A stretch of DNA of 64,000 nucleotides, taken from contig OZ025676.1 in NCBI GenBank assembly GCA_964019335.1, forward strand, positions 186,001-250,000. Reading direction: 5' to 3'. A model generated the notes under the pieces. The model made no database searches and was not told the origin of the DNA. It saw only the letters and a program-made list of their open reading frames with translations. The stretch comes from Diplonema japonicum (taxonomy: Eukaryota; Euglenozoa; Diplonemea; Diplonemida; Diplonemidae). How positions within the stretch are numbered: the stretch's first letter is position 1; each line of letters starts with the position of its first letter. Shown here piece by piece: positions 51,083 to 61,900 of the stretch. The position numbers and the translations under genes were made by a program.

Positions 51083-51263
51083 TGCGTGGGAAAAAAGGAA
51101 AAAAAAAAAAAAACTAAATACTAGGACCAGCTATTCTTAAAACATACAAGAACTAGTTTGGCGCTCGTGGAGCGGAACTAGAAAAAAGAATGGCTTACTG
51201 GGTTAGCCACCTCTCCCTTTCTTTTTTTTTCTTATTTTGTTTTTTTAGACAAAAAATTCAAAA

Positions 51264-51295
<32 letters not shown>

Positions 51296-51320
51296 AAAAA
51301 AAAAAAACCATTTTTCACGC
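51083..51320. other. A/T-rich spacer
   Basis: A runs at 51091-51113 and 51259-51306, with a short ordinary island at 51115-51210. Nothing was recognised. Confidence 0.6.
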
Positions 51321-52346
51321 TTACACATAACCCTTTGCTTTCCGCCACTCGGCAAGCTTCGGATCATTCTTGATGCTCATCATGCCCTCCAATTCAATGG
51401 GGGATGGCTCTTGTTTATCGTGTATGTGTCCTTTGTGCAAGTGAGAAATAGGGTGTATCTCAGGACTAAGGAGTGAGCACGAAGGTGGGTGCAGCTTTGC
51501 CAACCGCTTGGAGATTCTAGAGATGTCCTCGGGGGTGAAGGTCCAACCGCGGAATGTAGAAAGCCGGGTGGCAAGGGAAGCGACGATATCAGCGGGGGTA
51601 CGACTGGTGGCGTGAGGGAGGGTGTAAAATACATCTTCATGCACCGCAGACTCGATGGCTGTGAAACAACGGGACCACTGTGTAGCAACACGGACCCACT
51701 CAGAAGGGTTCTGCCAATCATCCTCCCGGAACATGCGCGCACCCTTCGGAAAATGTTTGGTAACACACAATTCCGGATCATTCAAATCGTCGTCAGCAAT
51801 GTACAAGGTCCAGTTCCCCTGTGCGCGTAGACTGCGGGCTATATCTGGAAGGTCTCGGTGAGTTCCAACCACTAAATTGACGTTTGGAATAGAAAGAGGA
51901 GCCTTTGTCAGATCTGTCCATTCAGGCAATTTATGTATCTTTACTAAGATAGATGCACGAAGGCCACGGAGGTAGTCCATAGGGGGTCGCGTCTCGTTGC
52001 AAGCATGCTCAGCTTTGGACTGTTTGGTGCCGATTTGAGAGGGCATCGCGGATAGCTCGGTATGCCATCCGGAGATAGTGTTGGGATCGACTTCGTTTAA
52101 CAGCAACCTTAATGCGTTGAAGACTAAGGTAGACCCGCTGCGGGGCATGCCTGCTACAACTACGGTAAGCGTTTCGTACTCACTGCTAGCTGCTTGCTCG
52201 TAACATTTCCGCCGTGTGCTGTCGGATTGCAGCAGCTTTCTCGTTGCCTTTTCACACCGGTCCAACGATTCTCGAAAACCAATCACATAAACAGCCCAAG
52301 CTAACAAGAAACTAAAAAGTACTCTCCTGATTGTTGACGGTTTCAT
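51321..52346 (-). CDS. Sulfotransferase-like type II membrane protein
   Basis: Single exon, 341 residues. A short basic N-terminus and one signal-anchor helix (about 9-24, LFSFLLAWAVYVIGF) predict a Golgi type II orientation. The PAPS 5'-phosphosulfate loop is present as VVVAGMPRSGSTLVFNAL (about 63-80). The 3'-phosphate region fits VGTHRDLPDIARSLRAQGNW (about 158-178), with Arg and Ser in the usual places. Cys residues in the lumenal part (ACNET, ELCVT, WSRCF, PSCSLL) could form disulfides. The family moves sulfate from PAPS to sugars or other acceptors; the acceptor here is unknown. The family call is moderate because the rest of the fold is diverged. Confidence 0.7.
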   Translation of the reverse strand: MKPSTIRRVLFSFLLAWAVYVIGFRESLDRCEKATRKLLQSDSTRRKCYEQAASSEYETLTVVVAGMPRSGSTLVFNALRLLLNEVDPNTISGWHTELSAMPSQIGTKQSKAEHACNETRPPMDYLRGLRASILVKIHKLPEWTDLTKAPLSIPNVNLVVGTHRDLPDIARSLRAQGNWTLYIADDDLNDPELCVTKHFPKGARMFREDDWQNPSEWVRVATQWSRCFTAIESAVHEDVFYTLPHATSRTPADIVASLATRLSTFRGWTFTPEDISRISKRLAKLHPPSCSLLSPEIHPISHLHKGHIHDKQEPSPIELEGMMSIKNDPKLAEWRKAKGYV

Positions 52347-52946
52347 TCCTCCCCTTCCTTTCCTTTTTTTTTTGTGGGGATTTTTTTTTGGAAGAGGAAA
52401 AAAAAAACTTTTAAAAAAAAGTTCGGGGGGGGTGTGTGCTTTTTTCCCCCTTCTCTCCTCTCTCTTTAAAGTCTCTTCTTTTTTTTTTTTTCCGGCTCAA
52501 AAAAAAAAAAAAAGAAGAGGGGGAAAAAAAAAAAAAAAATACGTTCTAGTGCGGTTAGGTTGTGCACCAGCGGATTCTGTTTTAATGTCCCCGGCTGCTA
52601 TGAGGGCGTTCTCTCCCTGTAGCCTTGCATAAGAATCAACCGTGTTGATGCATGTGTGTTCGGACTCAGAAAAAAAAAAAGGGGGGGAAAAAAAAGTGAA
52701 CGTGAATAGAATCAAAAAAAAAAGCAAGACATTTTTAAGGTTTGCACTTTTTTCGCATTCCTACGGCTTCACCCCAAATAAAAAAAAGAAAAATCTTTCG
52801 GGCGGTCCCTTAATATATTTTTAAGGTTTTTGTTTTTTTTTTTTTTTATATAAACTAGAATTAAAAGAAGAAAAAAAAAAAAAGAAAACACTATTTTTTT
52901 TTTTTTTTTTTTTTTTTTTTCCCCACACTTTTTCCCTCGACCCTTT
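52347..52946 (-). other. Spacer with one coding-like island
   Basis: T and A runs surround one island at 52543-52664 on the minus strand. It reads TCINTVDSYARLQGENALIA then AGDIKTESAGAQPNRT and has a CTGAG acceptor-like edge upstream and a GTATTT donor downstream. It looks like a single exon of a small gene whose other exons were not found. The rest is simple sequence. Confidence 0.35.
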
Positions 52947-55900
52947 TCAAAGAAGGGTAAAACCAGACGTGGCGAGGAGGCACCGGTCCCTCGCGAAATG
53001 ACTGTGGGCGTAAAACTGCCGGGGGGTAAGGAGCACGTGAAACTCATCCCAGGTGAGCACGTAAGCAAGTTCTTGCGGTGTAACTTGAAGAGACGAGTCG
53101 CCAACCAGCTGAGCAGGCCCCAATGTCTGGTACAAGTGAAGAACCCTGTCAAACTTCTGACTACGCACCTGCTGCTGCTTATCGTGCTCCGGAGAAGCCT
53201 TAGTAAGGAACTCATCACGCGCCAACCCAGCATGCTCGTAAAACTCTTCAACTGTACAAAGCGCATGAAACTCATCCCACGTAGTGCACTCTGCAATGAC
53301 CTTCCAAGACAATGCTCCTTTCACTTCTGCCTCTCTAATGTACCCATGTCTCCATCTGTCAAGCTGTGCCTTTGCTGCCTTTATATCCTCTCGGACGCAT
53401 TCTTCATTGACAGATTTGAAGATTTTCGGCGGTCTCATGCGAACGCCTGGTGCTAGGTTCCGCCCTGTGCATAAGTCAAGGTTATTGGATACTCCTTGGA
53501 GTGTGCCTGTGATGGGTTTTGCAAAGAGCCCGATGGTTCCTTTTGCCAGTCCGTTGGTAGCGCCAGTCAAGCCATCCCCAACGAAGCCCTCGTAGGGGTG
53601 ATGGAAGAAGCCGCCTATACCTTCAAGAGCTCCCGGTACCACTCCAGAATGTTGTTGTTTGTTGCCCGTCCACTCCGGGTCGCATGTGAGTTTCGAGGTA
53701 GTTCTTGCCAAGCTGCGTGTTAAGCTGGACATACTGCCGGCCAGACCCGTGCCTGTGTTCTTTACGAAAGACGTCATTCCCTGCGTGAAGCCGACGAGGC
53801 CGCCTGCTACGACACCTCCGACGTCTTGTCCTTTGCTCGCTTCGGTGATGGGCATTGTGACCAGATCCCCCAGTCCCTTGTACACACCCTTGATCGTTGC
53901 CGCAGGGTTTCCCATGAAACCGGCGCTGAAAGGTATGAACAAGGCTTGGTACCGCAGGTCGTTGAGGTACCAGTTTCTCAACCTACTAATGATGACCCAC
54001 ACTGGGAGCGACGAGTCGACAAGGTTGCAGGCGTCCCATTCGATGTTCGTTTGGTCTATCGACCGCAGCATGTACCCCAGCCACCATCGTTGGGAGTGGA
54101 ATTTGTTAAACGGCGCGCTGTGGTCTTCGTCCTGGCGTGTGAAGGAGATCGTCACCTTAATCGGCTCGATGATGACGCTAGACACATATGCCTTTCTGTC
54201 CCACACCGTGACAGTGGTATCCGCAGCGTACTGGTGCGGCTTCATCCAACTGTCCGCCTTGTCATCGTTCAGAACCTCGCTGACGCTGTCGTAGAAGGTC
54301 ATCAAGTTGCTGATGTATTTGTCGCTGAGCTTGACCTGTAGCGGGATGAGAGCTAGCTTTAGCTTTCTAATGATGATCACGTCAGGCGACTGGTGAGAAC
54401 GCAGCATCTCCGCCTGAAGAAGCGGGGGAGTAGTATCGCCGTTTGGCAAGGTTGCTCTCTTCAAAACTACGGGGAACAGCGGTGAATCTTCCGTCACATC
54501 ATCCACTTGCAGGTCTCCTATGAGCAAGTTCATGGCGCTTTCCAGCTGTTGCCTTATGTGCGTTACCTTGATTATATTCATTGAAATGTGTGTTACGTCC
54601 GAGAACTGCTTTGGGGTGCTGAGGGATAGCCCCAGGCCGTCGAGCATCATGCTCAGGATGCTGGAGTTCATCGACATGGACGGCTTCTTGTGCAGGTAGT
54701 GCTCGTTTGCGAACGACAGCACGCTGACGCTGGCGGACGAGCAATGCCGCACCTTGTAGTATATGTTCAGCGTCTTGCTGATGTTGTTCCCCTCGTTGTC
54801 CTTTGTGGGCTTGTCCAGCCTGATTGTCTTGGTGCCGACAACACGCTCATCGGGACCATGTATCCTGAACATGATGCAGGGGTCCACAAACGGGTCGTCT
54901 GGTGCGAAGGGGATCGTTGTTCTGGGTGGCAGGTGCCTTACCGTGGGGGGTTGAAGGTCCGACTGCATGAAAGTAATGAGATACGGCGTGCGGTTTTCGA
55001 TCATGAAAGGCGGCTTCTCGCACTCCCTGAAAGTGACGTGAATGCTGCCCTTTTCCTCTGTGGTGGTTGCACGCAACACACGGAAATACTCAGCACTGCC
55101 ATCCGGCGCTGTTGGCCCTCCGAAGCAACACGGGCCAGGCTGGTACCCCGAGTACTGCACCTCGTAGTTGAGACGTAAGTGCAAGTCAGCATCCCCACTG
55201 ATACCAAAGGCTTTTGAATATCTGTTCATGGTGTAAGGGTCGCTGTTGTACCGCACTTCAATCAGGTTGTCCTTCTTCTTCCCACTGGAACAGCAGGTTT
55301 TGTATTCCCCCGACCTCACCACCAGGCTCGGCCTCGTTCCCTCATTAAGCACAACTCGGAGTGTCAGTTCCAATGGTGTGGTGTTATGGAAGACCCATCT
55401 TGGGACAAGCTTCACGATCCTTGTCATCGCCTGCGACCCTGGCCACGTCACCGTCTCGATGTCTACACCCAAGTGCCGCATCAGCCCTTCCTTGTTGGGG
55501 TGCGGCAACACGATGCTGCCTCCAGACACCACATTTGACAATTCGAAAGGCGTGCTTGTGTCACCCTTTAGGAATTTCAAGTACAGTCTGTTGATCTCGT
55601 GCTTCAAAGAGATGGTATACGGCTTAGGTACACCACTGCTGGCTGCCGGTATAATGGTGCTGACGACGGTGTTCACCTGTGGGAAGACTTCTAAAGCATA
55701 TTCAGTTGTGTTGATGATCCATAGGGGCGCGTAGATCAGGATGCCGCTTCGAGGGGTATAGCTGATGTGACCCACGATATCAAATGAGTTCTTGGACATG
55801 AGGAGGTAGTTCGAGCGCTGCATGAGCTTGCTGATGTCGCATTTGCTTTCAGATACTGCAGAGGGTGGTCCGTTCCACACGAGCGCGCCCTCCGTTGTCT

Positions 55901-58900
55901 GCATGCCTATGCCATCGATTTTGCATCCTGCCGACATTACTAGTTGGCACAGGGGCCAACTCTTCTCAGCTTGCGTGATCTGCGATACGCCCCCAAAAGG
56001 CTTCACACAGCCGTACGTCATATTGTTGTCCATCCCCAGTGCGTAGTTAAGCTCGACAGGCAACCTGTTCTCGATCGTGAACAGCGGGATAAGCATCAGT
56101 TTCACATCGGTGCCGTGCTGCATGATCTCGGCTACGAAGCAGTAGTCAGAGACGCTGGGACCTGCCGCGCTCTCCGGTTGACACCTCACAGTGTACTTGC
56201 ACCACTTCTTAGGCAGACTTGTCAGGTTGCAAAAAAGGTACCCAAGCGTGGCGTGTTTGTAATGACCTGCAAGAGGCCGAACGGAGATGCCCTCTGCCTT
56301 CGTCAGCCTGTCATGTGGAACACTCTTCCTCGAGGGTCCGTCCGCAGTGGCGGCCTCCACAACACCGACACCCTCGATGTGAATGGGTGCCTGTAAGTGG
56401 TTCTCGATGACAACAGGGGTTCTAAAGACCACCATCTTCCTGCCCTCGTTGTTCACCACGTCAACAACAAATGTGTCGTCGACAGTGTGCGAACCCACGA
56501 TGTTGATGCGCGCGCTGAGCCACGGCTTTTTGGGCTGTGAGCCCTTGATGGGGGGAGTCAGGCCGTCAAGGATGGTGGGGTTCATTACTACAGCGATGAA
56601 GACAATGTCGGAGAAAGGCGAGTCGAAGTCGAGTGTGCATCCCGATTGAAGAGTTTGCATCTCGCTGTCGGATCCTTTGCTGAAGCAGATATCTCTTCCG
56701 CACTCATTGCGCAGCACGTACATGCTCCTTGCGATCAACGGAGTGGTGCCGATGTTCTGGCACATCGCACCGAACCTACCAAGAATCCCAATGGAGACGG
56801 GCGTTATGTTGGTCGCGATCCGCGATGCCAGCACTGTAGTCTCGCAAGACACGGCATCGCGCACTTTGGTGCTGACACGCTTCACGGTTGTGTTAAATTC
56901 TTCTATCAAAGACTCCCATTCACACTCGTCACTGTTGTAGCATCGTACTACAGTGCTGACAACAGCTTCCAGCTCGTCCACGTTAGAGGAGGTTCCAAGA
57001 CCGTGTATGGCGTTCTCCTTCAAGGTGATGTCCAGCACAGGCATAGGGGTGCCTGTTGAATCGTCCACCAGGGTGACGGTGAGCATCGGGCAGTTCAACT
57101 TTACATTACAAGACTTCAACACATCGACGGTTTGCGTGGTGTCTGCGGACCCGTCCCCTTGTGGGAGCGTTGCGAGGAACTGCGTGATGAGTTCCGCATC
57201 ACCGAGGCACAGACGCAAGTTTGTTGCCCGTATCAGCGTCTGCAGATAGAACCCCGACTTGCTGATATTGACTATTACTTCTGCTGAAGTGGGGTCCACT
57301 ATGTATGCCGCACCCGACTGCTTGGGGAAGTTTTGCTTGGGCTGGTTTATCAGGCGTGGTGCTATGATTGGTAAATGCACCGCATGCAAATTAGCAACGT
57401 TCAAGGAAGCTTTCACTACAGGCTCGTCGTGCAGGACGGTCTCCGACTCGTACTCCCCCTTCACATGTCCCATGAGCATGATACACCGCTTGGCACCCGT
57501 CCCTGCCGCGCCGATGTCCCCTGCGATGCCCAACCCGAAGTGGCATTCCATTCGGAGAGACACCTCTTGGCGCAGGGCGAGCATTCTGCGTGGAGAGCCG
57601 GTCATCAGGGTCTTGTCGTCGCCATTTTCCCTCACCTCAAACTCTTCTGTGCAGCCTGTCTTGCATGAGTAGCTTCCCTCGCCCATCGAAATGTGATCGT
57701 CGAGCTTCCCACCGCCGCACAGCTTGATCTGCACGTTGGCGAAGCGTACGGTCATGCCATCGTCAACGAAGATCGTCTTCCTTGTGTCCCCCGGGTCTCG
57801 CATCAGGTGGATCGCGTACTTCCCGTCGCCGTTCAGCTCGATGCTGTTGTATTTTTCCGACGAGAGCCTCAGGATCTTATGCGGCGAAAGGTACAAGTCC
57901 TCCGTCAGGGTGAGGTGGTTGTCGAGAGCTGTCTCTTCAGTTGGCTTAGAGGTAAGATCCCCTCGGAAGACCTCGTTGTAAGGCACCACGAAGACCTTGT
58001 GGCATTCCGCCAAGAGCGGTGCTACAAACAGGAAGTGCGGCAGGTGCATATCGACGACGGCATTTGTGTGACGCGTGGCGCTCTTCTCGTCGATGCGTGC
58101 GTCAAGCCTGATGGATGGGTACTTATTGTTCGCAGTGCTGTAACAAAGATCTCTGCAGGTCCGAACACTGCCCTGCTGATGAACTTCACACAGATCAACG
58201 TTCCAAACGCTGAACAAGATCTCTTGCGAAAGACCCTGGGAAGTGTAGCAGCCCTCGATGTTCTGGATGCTGAACGCCATCAACGAGATTCCTTCTTTAT
58301 CGCACACTGTCAGTGACACCAATGGCACCACGATTTCAAGTTTCAGGTTCGGAGAAGCCTGCGGTTCATGCCCGTCATCCTCGGTCGCCGTAACAGGGGC
58401 GCGGAATCCCATGCACGTTTTAGCTACGCTCAACATCAGCTGCCAGTGCCTTTGCAGCACCACTGCCTCAGCGCCTTCGATGTTCACCTTCACAGCGAGG
58501 TCTGCCTGAGACTGTGCTTTGAAATGCTTCTCGGTAGTCACCATTATATTTGTGCCGCTCACAATGTTGGTGTTGTATTTCTGCCTTGCCGAGAGCGCCA
58601 TGTTTAGGAGCTGCAGAGTGAATACTTCCGTGTCGTCTGTCTGTGCGTTGGAGAAGGTGATCTGCCCCAAGTCGGCTAAGATGGCGTCGGAAACGGTCTC
58701 GTGCTTTGGTAGCACTAAAATAGGATTCAGTGCCACCACCTTGAATGTCAAACCCAGAGGTTTTTCTTCGGTGGGTGTCATCTCAGTTGCCTGCACTTTG
58801 GTCTTGCCTATCATGCGCTCGACACCACCACTTGAGATGAAGAAAGCAACTCGCTGCAAGAATGGGACGACACACGTGTAGCTCAAGGAGCGCATGGTGA

Positions 58901-61900
58901 GACTCACCTCCATCTGCGCAGAGGCTGCAGACTTCACCTTGAACTCGACAATGTTTGTATTCTCCTTGCCATAGGTACTGGGGTGGATCACGTCCTTGTA
59001 CATGCTGTTCATGGTCACGTTGTCGACGATGCGCAGGCTGCCCATCGTGCCGCTTGCCACATAGTCGTTGTTAGGCTGCAGCTCCATAAGTACTTGAGAG
59101 GCGTCAAGTACCACGCTGAGCAACAGCACATTGGAGTCAACGATGCCAAGTGTGAACTCGTCCATGATAGCAGTTACCTTCCGTGAAGCCGGTGCAATGG
59201 CAGGAAGCGATGGCAGCTGCTGGCTAGTACTTTGTGTGTTTTCAACAAATTTGTTGACCTCCACCACGTACTGCGGGATCACCAGCAGATGCAGGCGCCG
59301 CAGTTTCAGTTCGACGTCACGGCCCTTCAGAACCACACCGAAACAAGGCAGGGCATTGACCTCTTGCGACTCTGTTGACACCACAGTACTCATTCCCTCA
59401 GGAGTGTTGCCCGACAAGTCGCTTACAGAGATGCTCTGAACGTTGAGCTTTGCCTCTTCAGGTGTGACAATCACTTCCACGTCTGTCATGTCTAATTTAG
59501 TCAGCGGCCGCCCATAAGACCCTTCTGGCAACGACACAGTGGTGTGCAGAACAAGCTGCAAACCTTCAAACGTCAGTGAAGCATTAAAGGGGGCAGCCTG
59601 CACCGCCTCCGCCCCGTCGGACACGGCCACACGCTTCTTCGGCGACGAAGCTGAAGACTGAGAAGAGACCACCTCGGACAGCAGGTTTAGCTGTGGATCG
59701 CTCAACTGCAGTGTGATTTTGCCCACTTTGCTTGAGATTCTCAGTTCGCTGTCCGCAGAGCCTATCTTGCGCACCATTGCAGCAGAGGCATCGAAGTCCC
59801 TCATGATGTCATGCTCGACTGTGCTGTGCTGCCCCGCAAGGCAGATTGAAGCTCCGTTGTGGTGCAATCGCAGCTTCTGAAACAGTACTTCGAAGTGCTC
59901 TGAACCATCTTCCACGCAATTGTTGATGCGCATGCATCCCAAAGTTGCTGTGAGGGCTCTCCCGTCGGTGGTGGGCAGCACCACATGCGGGCCATGCCAT
60001 TCTAGGGACACTTGCGTCAAGTCCGTCGATGCGGTCATCCTTCGAGTCAGCCTGTCAGCTTGGGACGTCCCGAGCATTGTTAGCTGCGCCAAAGGCCCTG
60101 CCGACGCCCACTGCCCAAGACGCTGCCAAAACGTAGGCACTGCGATGACCCTGACGTCTTGAAGCTGTATATTCGCGACCTGAGAGTATCCCTCGCCAAT
60201 GCCCTCTCCGCCTTTTTGGTATGCAACCTCGACAAGGCTCTTGCTAGTGCCGCTGGGCAGCCCCATGACGTCAGTGATGCCGTCCTCGAGAGAGTACATA
60301 TGCATGTCGCCTATCTTGGCATTGATCTTCATGTAGGCATCTTTCAGGACACCCTCTACCGTGGCGTCGTGGGCAGTGAGCTTGAAGAACTCGTCGGTAC
60401 CTTCAAGACCGATCACGTTCATGTGGTTCAGGTGTATGAGGACGCCCATTGTGGATAGTGTAGGGGCGGCAGGTTTCTCGGTTGTCTGCTTGGGGTTAAG
60501 CATGACGTGAAAGGCGTCAATGGCAACTGGTGATGCCAGAAGATCCTGAACAAGAAAGATGGAAGTAGGGTCAGCATAGAAGGTGGGCCTGCCAAGAGTG
60601 ACCTCTGCACGGGAGTCGCCATTTGTGAACTTTTCGAAGTTCACCGTAAGCATTGTTTCGTCGTGGTAGCAACTGACGAGGGACCGCGGGGGGCTGAAGC
60701 GCATGTCAGCCACTGTGAAGGCATCGAGCGTCGCAAGCATCTTGGTGCTCCCATCAGTGAAGTCGTTGTAGGTTGCACTGAGTTTTGAGCACTCGAGCAC
60801 ACTGAAGATGTCGCCATTGCTCTGAAGCATCGTGATGCGCATGGAGGTGGCGCAGGCAGAGAGTCTCGATTTTAACACAGCAGACACCTCTTGTGCAGGT
60901 GCCAGGGTCAAGGGTTTATAAGGCGGTGTGTATGAGGAAAGAAGGTTATGCGCTGCAACTTGTAACAAGAGACCCCACCCTGCTTCATCGACCTTGATAG
61001 GCATCTCCCCCATGTCGATGGAGAGCGACGACAGCGGGTCAGCAGCGTTGCATGGCTCCTCTAGTGCTTGCGTCATCTTCATGTACACGTTCAGACCACC
61101 CGCCATGCTCTGCGTGGGCCGGCCTTCATGCACCAGATCGATACCGAGATCCGTGAACCTAATCTCATTTTGCTGGATGGCTGTGTTGTGCTGTGTGCGC
61201 CCTAGCGTAGTAGCAACACTGACATCGCCTAAGGAAGCGAGCAAGAACGATTTGTCATCCGCTTTTGCAGGCAGTTCCACAAGGGGGTTCACGATATGTA
61301 GTTTCAATTGTATCACAGAAGGGATGTGTGCTTTTTCAGGGGGCGGCGAGAGCAAGCGCCTTTTATCACTAGAAGCTGCTGTCACTTTCCGTCCGGCAAC
61401 TTGTTTCATCTTGTTCACAACGTGTCCATTTGTACTCCAGTACAAGATACGCTGGAACATCGTGAAGTGAAAAGAGGAGTGTATTTGCTGCATGGTTGCC
61501 TCAACGTGCCCTGCAACGTATGGTGCAACAGAGGCCTCAACGTTCTCTGCTACATAGTGGAATTGTATAAGCGACCCTTTAGTGACGTCGGCCATGCGTA
61601 GGAGGGGGCGCTTTGTGTCACCCACCAGTTCGTCTGCGATCACGTCGCCAAACTTCCCCTTCACAGACGTCTGGTTCGCCGCGATGTTCACATGGATTTC
61701 AGTGCTTGTCATTGCCATCGACAAGAACTCTGCAAAGCTGCCCTTTGAGATCTCCTCCAAACAAGTCACCCTAAGAGCTTCCATCTTCGCCACTATTATT
61801 GTATCATATCTTGAAGGATCAAGATCTAGCGAACCCTTAAGAGGCTGGAGATGAAGGGGTGCAGCTACGTACTCTTTGACTTGTCCATCCCGTGCAAGCT

